Shown here: positions 55,593-64,000 of the stretch, piece by piece | Position numbering within the stretch: the stretch's first letter is position 1 | How the letters are laid out: the number at the start of each line of letters is the position of its first letter | Source of the DNA: Xanthobacter aminoxidans | Lineage (GTDB): Bacteria > Pseudomonadota > Alphaproteobacteria > Rhizobiales > Xanthobacteraceae | Direction of reading: 5' to 3' | DNA: 64,000 nucleotides | NCBI RefSeq assembly: GCF_023571765.1 | Contig: NZ_JAMJXC010000001.1 | Span: 186,001 to 250,000, forward strand | Position numbers and translations under genes: made by a program | Notes under the pieces: model-generated | What the model was told of the DNA's origin: nothing | What the model saw: only the letters and a program-made list of their open reading frames with translations | The model's database searches: none

Positions 55593-55782
55593 ACGCCTGC
55601 TCCCGTCCGTCAATCCCGTTGATTGGACTTTTTCCACGACACGCCGGCAAAGACAACCGCGCACTGCCGTTTAGGGCAACATCTTTCCGTATGTGGGAAT
55701 ATAATGCCGCCGCACTGGAAAGTGTGGTGCGGCGCGGCATGCCGGGCTTCGCGCTGGGCGCTTCAATGGCTAAAAGGAATTC

Positions 55783-56685
55783 ATGAGCGTGACCGCCGAC
55801 AGGGACTTCGCCGACTGGGCCGACATTCTCGCCTTCCACTGGGAGGCGGGCGTGGACGTGGCCATCGGCGAGGTGCCGGTGGACCGCTTCGCCGAGAGCG
55901 CGGCCGAGCCGAGCCGGTCCCGGCCGCCGGCCCCCCCGGTGCGCGACGCCGGCTCCACCGGCGCGGCGTCCGGCGGCCCGGCGGGCTTTGCCCCGAGCCG
56001 CCCGGCCCCCTCCCGCAACCAGCCGGCGCGGCCGGCTGCTCCTGCGACGCCCACCCTTGTGACCCAGCCGCCGGACGAGGCGGTGATGGGCGCGCGCGAG
56101 GCGGCCCGGGCCGCCGCAAGCCTCGACGAGTTGAAGGCGATCCTCGACGGCTTCGAGGGCTGCGCGCTGAAGCGCACCGCGAGCCGGCTGGTGTTCGCCG
56201 ATGGCAATCCGGCCGCGAAGGTCATGTTCGTGGGCGAGGCGCCCGGCCGGGACGAGGACCAGCAGGGGCTGCCCTTCGTCGGCCGCTCCGGCAAGCTGCT
56301 GGACCTGATGCTGGCCTCCATCGGCCTCGACCGCACCAGCGCCTACATCGCCAACGTCATTCCCTGGCGCCCGCCGGGCAACCGCACGCCGACGCCGCAG
56401 GAGACGGCGGTGTGCCTGCCCTTCATCGCCCGGCAGATCGAGCTGGCGGACCCGGATATTCTCGTGTGTCTGGGTGGTCCCTCGGCGCAGGCGCTGCTCG
56501 GCACCACCGAGGGCATCACCAGGCTGCGCGGCCGCTTCATGGATTACGACACCGGCACGCGTACCATCCGCGCCATCGCCACCTTCCACCCGGCCTACCT
56601 GCTGCGCACCCCGCTCGGCAAGCGCTTCGCCTGGCGCGACATGCTGGCGGTGGAGGCGCTGCTGGCGGGGAAGGGCGGGGGCTGA
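55783..56685 (+). CDS. Uracil-DNA glycosylase, family 4-like with altered Fe-S ligands
   Basis: 300 residues: about 100 of Ala/Pro-rich N-terminal extension, then a UDG domain with [20 protein letters not shown] (151-170), [14 protein letters not shown], and [10 protein letters not shown] (269-278). Against the Thermus family 4 enzyme, two of the four Fe-S cysteines are replaced: Phe124 and Trp195, while Cys127 and Cys211 remain. A cluster-free class from Bradyrhizobium has been described, and this looks like a relative. AAAAGGAATTC precedes the start. Divergent from ETF-QO. Confidence 0.82.
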   Translation: MSVTADRDFADWADILAFHWEAGVDVAIGEVPVDRFAESAAEPSRSRPPAPPVRDAGSTGAASGGPAGFAPSRPAPSRNQPARPAAPATPTLVTQPPDEAVMGAREAARAAASLDELKAILDGFEGCALKRTASRLVFADGNPAAKVMFVGEAPGRDEDQQGLPFVGRSGKLLDLMLASIGLDRTSAYIANVIPWRPPGNRTPTPQETAVCLPFIARQIELADPDILVCLGGPSAQALLGTTEGITRLRGRFMDYDTGTRTIRAIATFHPAYLLRTPLGKRFAWRDMLAVEALLAGKGGG

Positions 56686-56736
56686 GGGGGGGATTTCCCC
56701 TATGTCGCCGCGCCAGCCTTGGCGCTTTGAGCCACC

Positions 56737-56843
56737 GTCATGGCCGGGCTTGTCCCGGCCATCCACGTCGGGCCGACGGATCACGCGTCAAAAGGCGTTC
56801 CCAGCCGAACCGCGTGGATGCCCGGGACAAGCCCGGGCATGAC
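56737..56843. repeat. Dispersed palindromic repeat (GTCATGGCCGGGCTTG type)
   Basis: Begins GTCATGGCCGGGCTTGTCCC and ends with the inverted CGGGACAAGCCCGGGCATGAC-type arm, enclosing a GTGGATG/CATCCAC pair. It is a close relative of 36193-36360 and 61418-61508. It lies between the UDG gene and the convergent CYTH gene, the usual placing for these elements. Confidence 0.75.
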
Positions 56844-56897
56844 GGCGCGTGGGAGGCGATGGCGGTGGTGTGCGATGGCAGCGCGCAGGCGCGCCCG

Positions 56898-57362
56898 CTA
56901 CTTCCCGTACCCCAGCGGGGCGCTGACCAGCGAGGAGTTGCGGTAGCGGGGGTCGGAGGTGACTTCCTCGCCCACCCAGTCGGGCAGGTCCACCTGCTGG
57001 TCGATGCCGTCCAGTTCCACCTCGGCCATGACGAGGCCGTCATTCTCGCCCTCGAACACGTCCACGGTCCACAGGCGGCCGGCATGCTGGACGGAATAGC
57101 GGGTCTTCTCGATGAGCGGCCGGGCGCAGAGCGTCTCCAGCATCACCCGCGCATCCTCGACCGGGATGGGATATTCGAACTCGGCCCGCGCGAGGCCCTG
57201 CGTCTTGCCCTTCACGGTGATGAAGGCGTCGCCGTCGGCGATGCGGATGCGCACCGTCGCCCCATCCTGTGAGAGGTAGCCTTGGCGGATGGGCGTGGCG
57301 CGCGCGCCCGCCCGCCATGCGTGGGAGGTGACGAGGAACTTGCGCTCGATCTCGACGGGCAT
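56898..57362 (-). CDS. CYTH-domain protein (triphosphate tunnel metalloenzyme)
   Basis: 154 residues opening with the signature MPVEIERKFLV (ExExK), then GYLSQDGATVRIRIADGDAF, KGKTQGLARAEFEYPI and VDVFEGENDGLVMAEVELD. Family members are inorganic triphosphatases, adenylate cyclase (CyaB) or thiamine-triphosphatase; short bacterial forms like this are usually triphosphatases. The start at 57362 is fixed by the signature. Confidence 0.9.
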   Translation of the reverse strand: MPVEIERKFLVTSHAWRAGARATPIRQGYLSQDGATVRIRIADGDAFITVKGKTQGLARAEFEYPIPVEDARVMLETLCARPLIEKTRYSVQHAGRLWTVDVFEGENDGLVMAEVELDGIDQQVDLPDWVGEEVTSDPRYRNSSLVSAPLGYGK

Positions 57363-57542
57363 CTTTCGGCCGGTTGGGCTGTGGATGGCCCAGCATAGAC
57401 CGAAGGGGGCGCCCCTCGTCCAGCCCCGCGGAGGACGTCCAACCCCCGATGTGGCCGAAGAAAACGATTTCAGACTGCCGCATGCGTCAACAGGCAGCAC
57501 ATTACGAAGCGTCGACTCCGGTCAGGCTCATGCTTCGCAGCG

Positions 57543-57573
57543 ACGGGAGCGCGCGCGGAACGTGCGCTCCCGT
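57543..57573. terminator. Hairpin after pyruvate kinase
   Basis: ACGGGAGCGC-N11-GCGCTCCCGT, a perfect 10-bp stem, lies 15 bp beyond the pyk stop on the minus strand. No U-run follows, so it may be Rho-assisted. It closes the gcl-hyi-glxR-pyk transcript direction. Confidence 0.6.
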
Positions 57574-57587
57574 TCGTGCTGCACGCG

Positions 57588-59105
57588 TCAGGCGTGGGCC
57601 TTGGACTTGCTGCTCTTCGCCGCCCCGGTGTCGAAATCGTCCCGCGAGGGCGGGTTGGTGGCGCCGATGGTGGTGATGCGCATGATGTTGGTGGTGCCGG
57701 GCTTGGCGAAGGGCACGCCGGCGGTGATGGCGAGGCGGTCGCCCGGCTTGCCGAGGCCATGCTCCACCGCGGTGCGCACGGCGGTGTCCACCATCTCGCC
57801 GAAGGAGTGGATGTCCTCCTTCATGTGCACGGCGTGCACGGCGTAGGACAGGGCGAGGCGCCGCGCGGTCTCGACCTTCGGCGTGAGGCCGAGGATCGGA
57901 ATGGCGGGCCGCTCGCGCGCGGCGCGCAGGCCGGTGGTGCCGGAGAGGGTGAAGGCGACGAAGGCCGAGGCATCCACCGCGATGGCCGCCTGATAGGTGG
58001 CCTTGGTGACGGCATCACCGATGGTCTTGCCCCATTCCGACTGGGTGGCGTCGAGCACCTGCCGGTAGCCGGGATCGCACTCCACATGGCGGATGATGTC
58101 GTCCATGAAGGTCACGGCCTCCACCGGGAACTGGCCGGCGGCGGTCTCGGCGGAGAGCATCACGCAGTCCGCGCCCTCATAGACGGCGGTGGCCACGTCC
58201 GACACCTCGGCGCGGGTGGGCACGGGGGCGGTGATCATGGATTCCAGCATCTGCGTCGCCACGATCACCGGGCGGCCGTACTTGCGGGATTCCGCGATCA
58301 TGCGCTTCTGCAACGCCGGCACCTCGGCCAGCGACATTTCCACGCCGAGATCGCCGCGCGCCACCATGATGGCGTCGGAGAGTTCCACCAGTTCGGTGAG
58401 ATGCTCCACCGCGGCGGGCTTCTCCATCTTCAGCATGATGGCGGCGCGGTCCTTGATGAGGCCGCGCGCCTCGTGGATGTCCTCCGGGCGCTGCACGAAG
58501 GAGAGGGCGATCCACTCCACCCCCGCCTCGCAGGCGAATTCGAGGTCGTGGCGGTCCTTCTCCGTGAGGGGAGAGAGGGGCAGCACCACGTCGGGGATGT
58601 TGAAGCCCTTGTTGTTGGAGAGCTTGGTGCCCGCCACCACCTGGGCCTCCAGGAAGCCGGCGCCCTTCTTCACCACCTTCAGGCGCACCTTGCCGTCGTC
58701 GCACAGCACGGTGGAGCCCACCGTGAGGGCCTCAAGGATGTCGGGGTGGGGAATGGGCACGCGGGTCTCGTCGCCGGGGCGGTCCACGTCGGCGTCGAAG
58801 TGGAGCACGTCGCCCGCCTTGAGCGCGATGGAGCCGTCCTTGAAGCGGCCGATGCGGAGCTTGGGACCCTGCATGTCGGCGATGACGCCGATGGGCCGGT
58901 TCATCTCCTTCTCCAGCCGCCGGATGCGGGCCAGCACCTCGCCGTGATCGGCCTGGGTGCCGTGGGAGAAGTTGAGCCGGAACACGTCCACGCCGGCGAG
59001 GAACAGCGCCTTCAGCTTCTCTTCGCTGTTGGAGGCGGGCCCGACCGTGGCGACGATCTTGGTGGCGCGCTGGCGCTTGAGGGGGTGATGGCGCTTGTTG
59101 GGCAT
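57588..59105 (-). CDS. pyk: Pyruvate kinase
   Basis: 505 residues. KIVATVGPASNSEEKL, FRLNFSHGT, the catalytic-site MLKMEKPAAVEHL and ARGDLGVEMSLAEVPALQKR, and the C-terminal allosteric domain are complete. It converts PEP to pyruvate. It follows glxR in the same direction, and in some alphaproteobacteria a pyruvate kinase (TtuE) is part of tartrate/glyoxylate gene sets. A glycerate kinase gene usually found there is absent. 417 bp (59106-59522) upstream hold no convincing gene. Confidence 0.94.
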   Translation of the reverse strand: MPNKRHHPLKRQRATKIVATVGPASNSEEKLKALFLAGVDVFRLNFSHGTQADHGEVLARIRRLEKEMNRPIGVIADMQGPKLRIGRFKDGSIALKAGDVLHFDADVDRPGDETRVPIPHPDILEALTVGSTVLCDDGKVRLKVVKKGAGFLEAQVVAGTKLSNNKGFNIPDVVLPLSPLTEKDRHDLEFACEAGVEWIALSFVQRPEDIHEARGLIKDRAAIMLKMEKPAAVEHLTELVELSDAIMVARGDLGVEMSLAEVPALQKRMIAESRKYGRPVIVATQMLESMITAPVPTRAEVSDVATAVYEGADCVMLSAETAAGQFPVEAVTFMDDIIRHVECDPGYRQVLDATQSEWGKTIGDAVTKATYQAAIAVDASAFVAFTLSGTTGLRAARERPAIPILGLTPKVETARRLALSYAVHAVHMKEDIHSFGEMVDTAVRTAVEHGLGKPGDRLAITAGVPFAKPGTTNIMRITTIGATNPPSRDDFDTGAAKSSKSKAHA

Positions 59106-59522
59106 GTGTCGTCCTCCGGCTGGCGCGTTCGCGCTCGGTTCAGTGTCTTCTAGAGCATTTTCAGGCGAGGGGGGCTCTGGCTCTCATGAAGAAAATGCGT
59201 GAACTCAAGAGCCTGGCTCGCCTCCCGTCCGCCGAACGGCAATCGATGTAGTCGATATCATGCGCGTCTTTGATGTACGCATAAAGTCGCATAAACGGCA
59301 GCAGGGCTGACCGTTGCGGGCATCTCAGGCGTCCGTTTCGCCCCCCTTTCGGCGCCGGAGGTGGGGGCGCGATTTGAGGCGGCGGAGGCGCGCCGGGAAC
59401 GCTGTCGGCGCGCCTCTTCCGAAGGGGTCGCGCGGACCCGTCCGGGATGCCGGCGGCGCGGGGGAGGAAACCGTCCGCGCCGCCAAGGGTGTCGTCGTGG
59501 TGCTGCGTGCGATCCGGCGGCC
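59106..59522. other. Intergenic region between glxR and pyk
   Basis: No conserved gene, palindromic repeat or strong promoter is visible in these 417 bp. A 21-codon frame (MKKMRELKSL..., 59186-59251) was seen but has no ribosome site or conservation evidence. A modestly AT-richer stretch around 59241-59300 may carry the pyk promoter. Confidence 0.4.
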
Positions 59523-60410
59523 TCAGGCGTCCGGGGCCACGGTGTGGTTGGCCATCAGCTCGAGGGCCTTCACCATGGCGGAGTGGTCCCACTTGGAGCC
59601 GCCGTGGGCGGCGCAGGCGTTGAACAGCTCCTGGCAGGTGGCGGTGTTGGGCAGGCTCACGCCCAGCGCCTTGGCGCTCTGGAGGGCGAGGTTGAGGTCC
59701 TTCTGGTGCAGCTCGATGCGGAAGCCCGGATCGAAGGTGCGCTTCACCATGCGGTCGCCGTGGATCTCGAGGATCTTGGACGAGGCGAAGCCGCCCATCA
59801 GCGCCTCGCGCACCTTGGCCGGGTTGGCACCCGCCTTGGAGGCGAACAGAAGAGCCTCGCCCACCGCCTCGATGGTCAGCGCGACGATGATCTGGTTGGC
59901 GACCTTGGTGGTCTGGCCGTCGCCATTGCCGCCGACGAGGGTGATGTTCTTGCCCATCTTCTCGAACAGGGGCTTCACCTTGTCGAACGCGCCATCCGGC
60001 CCGCCCACCATGATGGTGAGGGAGGCGGCCTTGGCGCCCACCTCGCCGCCGGAGACCGGGGCATCGAGATAGTCGCAGCCGAGCGCGTTGATCTTCTGCG
60101 CGAAGCCCTTGGTGGCGACCGGGGAGATGGAGCTCATGTCCACCACGATCTTGCCGGCCGAGAGGCCTTCGGCGACGCCGCCCTTGCCGAACAGCGCCTC
60201 TTCCACGTGCGGGGTATCCGGCACCATGGTGATGATGATGTCGGCCTGCTTCGCCACCTCGGCGGAGGAGGCGCAGGTGGTGGCGCCCTTGGCGGTCAGC
60301 GCCTCGGGCACCTTCACCACGTCATAGACGAACAGCGTGTGCCCGGCGTCGATGAGGTGGCCGGCCATGGGGGCGCCCATGATGCCAAGGCCGATGAATC
60401 CCACGTTCAT
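59523..60410 (-). CDS. glxR: 2-hydroxy-3-oxopropionate (tartronate semialdehyde) reductase
   Basis: 295 residues of the beta-hydroxyacid dehydrogenase family: NAD-binding GFIGLGIMGAPMAGHLIDAG (4-23), DAPVSGGEVGAKAASLT, and catalytic Lys region GNGDGQTTKVANQI. It reduces tartronate semialdehyde to D-glycerate. The start at 60410 is fixed by the Rossmann motif; the frame upstream runs into a repeat. It comes after hyi and gcl in the E. coli-like order. Confidence 0.93.
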   Translation of the reverse strand: MNVGFIGLGIMGAPMAGHLIDAGHTLFVYDVVKVPEALTAKGATTCASSAEVAKQADIIITMVPDTPHVEEALFGKGGVAEGLSAGKIVVDMSSISPVATKGFAQKINALGCDYLDAPVSGGEVGAKAASLTIMVGGPDGAFDKVKPLFEKMGKNITLVGGNGDGQTTKVANQIIVALTIEAVGEALLFASKAGANPAKVREALMGGFASSKILEIHGDRMVKRTFDPGFRIELHQKDLNLALQSAKALGVSLPNTATCQELFNACAAHGGSKWDHSAMVKALELMANHTVAPDA

Positions 60411-60454
60411 GTGCGTTTCTCCTGAAGAGTGCTTTTGCGTATTGGCGAGGGCTT

Positions 60455-60566
60455 CTCCCCTCTCCCCTCGCGGGAGAGGGGCCGGGGGTGAGGGGGGCGG
60501 CGCCGGACCCCTCACCCGTCCCGCGGCGATGCCGCGGTCCACCCTCTCCCGCAAGGGGAGAGGGGT
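60455..60566. repeat. CTCTCCC/GGGAGAG composite repeat between hyi and glxR
   Basis: Two hairpins, CCCCTCTCCC ... GGGAGAGGGG (60458-60481) and CCCTCTCCC-gcaa-GGGGAGAGG (60543-60565), flank GGGGGTGAGGGG/CCCCTCACCC and CGCGGC-gat-GCCGCG pairs. It is the same family as 52128-52318. It sits between two genes of the glyoxylate operon. Confidence 0.7.
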
Positions 60567-60574
60567 AAAACAGC

Positions 60575-61354
60575 TCAGCCCTTGTAGGGGGCGAACCAGC
60601 CGATGCCTTCGTCGGTGGTGGTCTTCGGCTTGTATTCGCAGCCGATCCAGCCGTCGTAGCCGGTATCGTCGATGGCCTTGAACAGGAAGGGATAGTTGAT
60701 CTCGCCCGTGCCCGGCTCGCCGCGGCCGGGATTGTCCGCCAGCTGGATGTGCTTGATGCGGGCGATGTTGGCGCGGATCGTCGGGGTCAGATCCCCTTCC
60801 ATGATCTGCATGTGGTAGATGTCGTACTGGAAGAAGATGTCGTCCGCGCCGACTTCATCCAGCACCGCCAGCGTCTGCTTGGTGTTGGTGAGGTGGAAGC
60901 CGGGGATGTCGCGGGTATTGATGGCCTCGACGACGAACGGGATGCCCGCCTTCTTCAGCTCCGCCGCGGCGAACTTCAGGTTCTTGATCAGGGTCTCGTG
61001 GACCTTTTCGGCCGGCACGTCCTTGGGGGTGAGGCCGGCGAGGCAGTTGATGGCCTTGGTGTTCAGGGCCTTCGCATACTCGATGCCCTTACCCACGCTG
61101 TCCTGGAACTCGCCCTCGCGGCCGGGGATGCAGGCGATGCCGCGCTCGCCCACCGCCCAGTTGCCGGCCGGCAGATTGTGCAGCGCCTGGGTGAGATTGT
61201 ACTTCGCCAGCTTCTCCGCCAGCGCGTCCTTCTCATAGGGATAGGGGAAGAGATATTCGACGCCCGTGAAGCCGGCATTGGCGGCCTTCTCGAAGCGGTC
61301 GAGGAAATCGATCTCGTTCCACAGCATGGTGAGATTGGCGGCGAACTTGGGCAT
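60575..61354 (-). CDS. hyi: Hydroxypyruvate isomerase
   Basis: 259 residues of TIM-barrel xylose-isomerase-like type. MPKFAANLTMLWNEIDFLDR, GFTGVEYLFPYPYEKD, VVEAINTRDIPGFHL, FFQYDIYHMQIMEGDL and WIGCEYKPKTTTDEG are characteristic of Hyi. It interconverts hydroxypyruvate and tartronate semialdehyde. The start at 61354 gives the family N-terminus. It lies between gcl and glxR. Confidence 0.94.
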   Translation of the reverse strand: MPKFAANLTMLWNEIDFLDRFEKAANAGFTGVEYLFPYPYEKDALAEKLAKYNLTQALHNLPAGNWAVGERGIACIPGREGEFQDSVGKGIEYAKALNTKAINCLAGLTPKDVPAEKVHETLIKNLKFAAAELKKAGIPFVVEAINTRDIPGFHLTNTKQTLAVLDEVGADDIFFQYDIYHMQIMEGDLTPTIRANIARIKHIQLADNPGRGEPGTGEINYPFLFKAIDDTGYDGWIGCEYKPKTTTDEGIGWFAPYKG

Positions 61355-61417
61355 GCGTCTCTCCGCGGGCTGAGCCCGGTTTTTTGAGGAGTGGGCAGGA
61401 TGGCACCTCCCGGCACC

Positions 61418-61508
61418 GTCATGCCCCGGCTTGTCCGGGGCATCCACGGTTTTGTTGAGAGGGGCGTCCGGGGGAGGGGTGGATCCCCCGGACAAGCCGG
61501 GGGATGAC
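61418..61508. repeat. Dispersed palindromic repeat between gcl and hyi
   Basis: GTCATGCCCCGGCTTGTCCG at the left is mirrored by CGGACAAGCCGGGGGATGAC at the right, with inner CATCCAC/GTGGATC arms. Third full copy of the family seen at 36193 and 56737. A long mRNA hairpin here could set gcl and hyi expression apart. Confidence 0.75.
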
Positions 61509-61541
61509 GTCCTGTGCGGTGCCGACGCCGGTGCGCCGGCC

Positions 61542-63317
<1,776 letters not shown>

Positions 63318-63574
63318 GGCAGTCCTCCCTTTGGCGTGATGCCTTTGGTCTTGTTGCTTCGTCCTCGCCGGCCGCGATCCTTCAGGGATCTTCACGGGGG
63401 AACTTCGCGGGGAATTTCGCGGCCTTGGACTTTCGTCTTGGATACGCCCGCACCGTTTTCGCTTCTATGGGAAGAAACGGAATGACATTCGTGCCGCCTG
63501 AGCAATAATGCTGCGAACTGCATGCCCCGCCCGCCTCGGGCGGTGACAGGGTGCGGCAATTGGGGGAGGCGGGG

Positions 63575-63880
63575 ATGGCGAGAGGTAAGGGGAGGGCGCT
63601 CGGGGCGCGTGTCCTCGGGGTACTTGCGGCGACGGCTTTAGTCTCGGGCGCAGTTCTCGTCTCGGGCGCGCGCGCTCAGGCGCTGAGCGAACTCTCCTGC
63701 AAGGCGCTGTGGTACCAGCGCAACGCGGTCTATGCGGAGCAGGGCTATTGCTTCAAGACCAAGGACGCCATCGCCACCTTCGGCGCCCGTTGCTACGCCC
63801 CGTTCGGCAAATTGACGCCGGACCAGCAGCGCTATGTGAACGAGGTGCAGGCCTGGGAGGCCCGCAAAGGCTGCCGCTGA
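63575..63880 (+). CDS. Small exported YARHG-like protein
   Basis: 101 residues. Signal peptide (VLGVLAATALVSGAVLVSGARAQA in short: long hydrophobic core then ARAQA cleavage), then a domain with CKALWYQRNAVYAEQGYCF, FGARCY, FGKLTPDQQRYV and EVQAWEARKGC, which matches the YARHG domain found in secreted bacterial proteins. Four cysteines could form two disulfides. GGAGGCGGGG precedes the ATG at 63575; a GTG at 63551 is an alternative. The last 120 bp of the window show nothing definite. Confidence 0.78.
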   Translation: MARGKGRALGARVLGVLAATALVSGAVLVSGARAQALSELSCKALWYQRNAVYAEQGYCFKTKDAIATFGARCYAPFGKLTPDQQRYVNEVQAWEARKGCR

Positions 63881-64000
63881 GCGGGCGCTGATTCCGCATC
63901 CTGCTGCGAATGGATCGCAGAGACCCGCGACGATCGCGCTTGGCATGCTATAGATACCATCCCGCCCTGTCGGGGCTCCCGCGCGGTCGTCCGCCAGCCC

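Noticed and set aside
59186-59251. 21-codon ORF between glxR and pyk
   Set aside because: No ribosome-binding site and no recognisable features; chance frame in a non-coding gap.
63900-64000. Promoter-like TTGGCA ... TATAGA at the right edge
   Set aside because: The two hexamers nearly abut, far from 17-bp spacing, and the downstream gene is outside the window.

Overview
The window is GC-rich, densely coding DNA from an alphaproteobacterium, most likely order Hyphomicrobiales and probably the Xanthobacteraceae side (Xanthobacter, Azorhizobium or Ancylobacter-like). This inference rests on codon bias, on gene neighbourhoods known from Bradyrhizobium relatives (a haemoglobin and a stand-alone FAD reductase inside a nitrate-assimilation operon; an unusual uracil-DNA glycosylase), and on mosaic palindromic intergenic repeats. 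Genus is not provable from sequence alone. No tRNA, rRNA, insertion sequence, CRISPR array or phage gene was seen.

Region 1 (1-22645) is a furan catabolic island. Reading leftward, it encodes UbiX/UbiD-type furandicarboxylate decarboxylase proteins (hmfG, hmfF), a NitT/TauT-type ABC importer, an AraC regulator, the three-subunit molybdenum 2-furoyl-CoA dehydrogenase (hmfABC, with a CoxG domain fused to the large subunit), furoyl-CoA synthetase (hmfD), the HmfE hydrolase, an MFS transporter, a ThDP enzyme, an aldehyde dehydrogenase and the HMF/furfural oxidase HmfH. Together they would take 5-hydroxymethylfurfural, furfural, FDCA and furoate to 2-oxoglutarate. A LysR regulator and an FMN alpha-hydroxyacid dehydrogenase diverge from hmfG. 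The ThDP enzyme and the hydroxyacid dehydrogenase are not part of the hmf set as I know it and suggest a mandelate-like side entry. Candidate operators for the LysR, AraC and a flanking TetR/redoxin pair are visible.

Region 2 (22698-33435): a TIGR02444-type protein, an esterase-like hydrolase, then an acetate-uptake signalling operon: DUF485 protein, ActP, a CBS/DUF294 nucleotidyltransferase, a two-TM protein, an SSS-transporter/histidine-kinase fusion, a receiver-only regulator, and a membrane PAS/pseudo-kinase fused to a DnaQ-type exonuclease.

Region 3 (33876-36431): aldose epimerase-like protein, GNAT acetyltransferase, inorganic pyrophosphatase and a mosaic repeat.

Region 4 (36432-47866): a nitrate-assimilation operon (nrtABD, globin, FAD oxidoreductase, nirA, flavoprotein electron-transfer subunit, nasA). 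Its leader has a well-formed sigma-54 -24/-12 element followed by a two-hexaloop ANTAR antiterminator overlapping an intrinsic terminator, the layout of NasT-controlled operons.

Region 5 (48180-57573): polA, a small secreted protein, a RidA-like protein, cysG (sirohaem for NirA), ETF-ubiquinone oxidoreductase, a uracil-DNA glycosylase lacking two Fe-S ligands, and a CYTH protein.

Region 6 (57588-63880): glyoxylate-to-glycerate genes gcl, hyi, glxR followed by pyruvate kinase, then a YARHG-like secreted protein. Dispersed repeats separate many of the transcription units.
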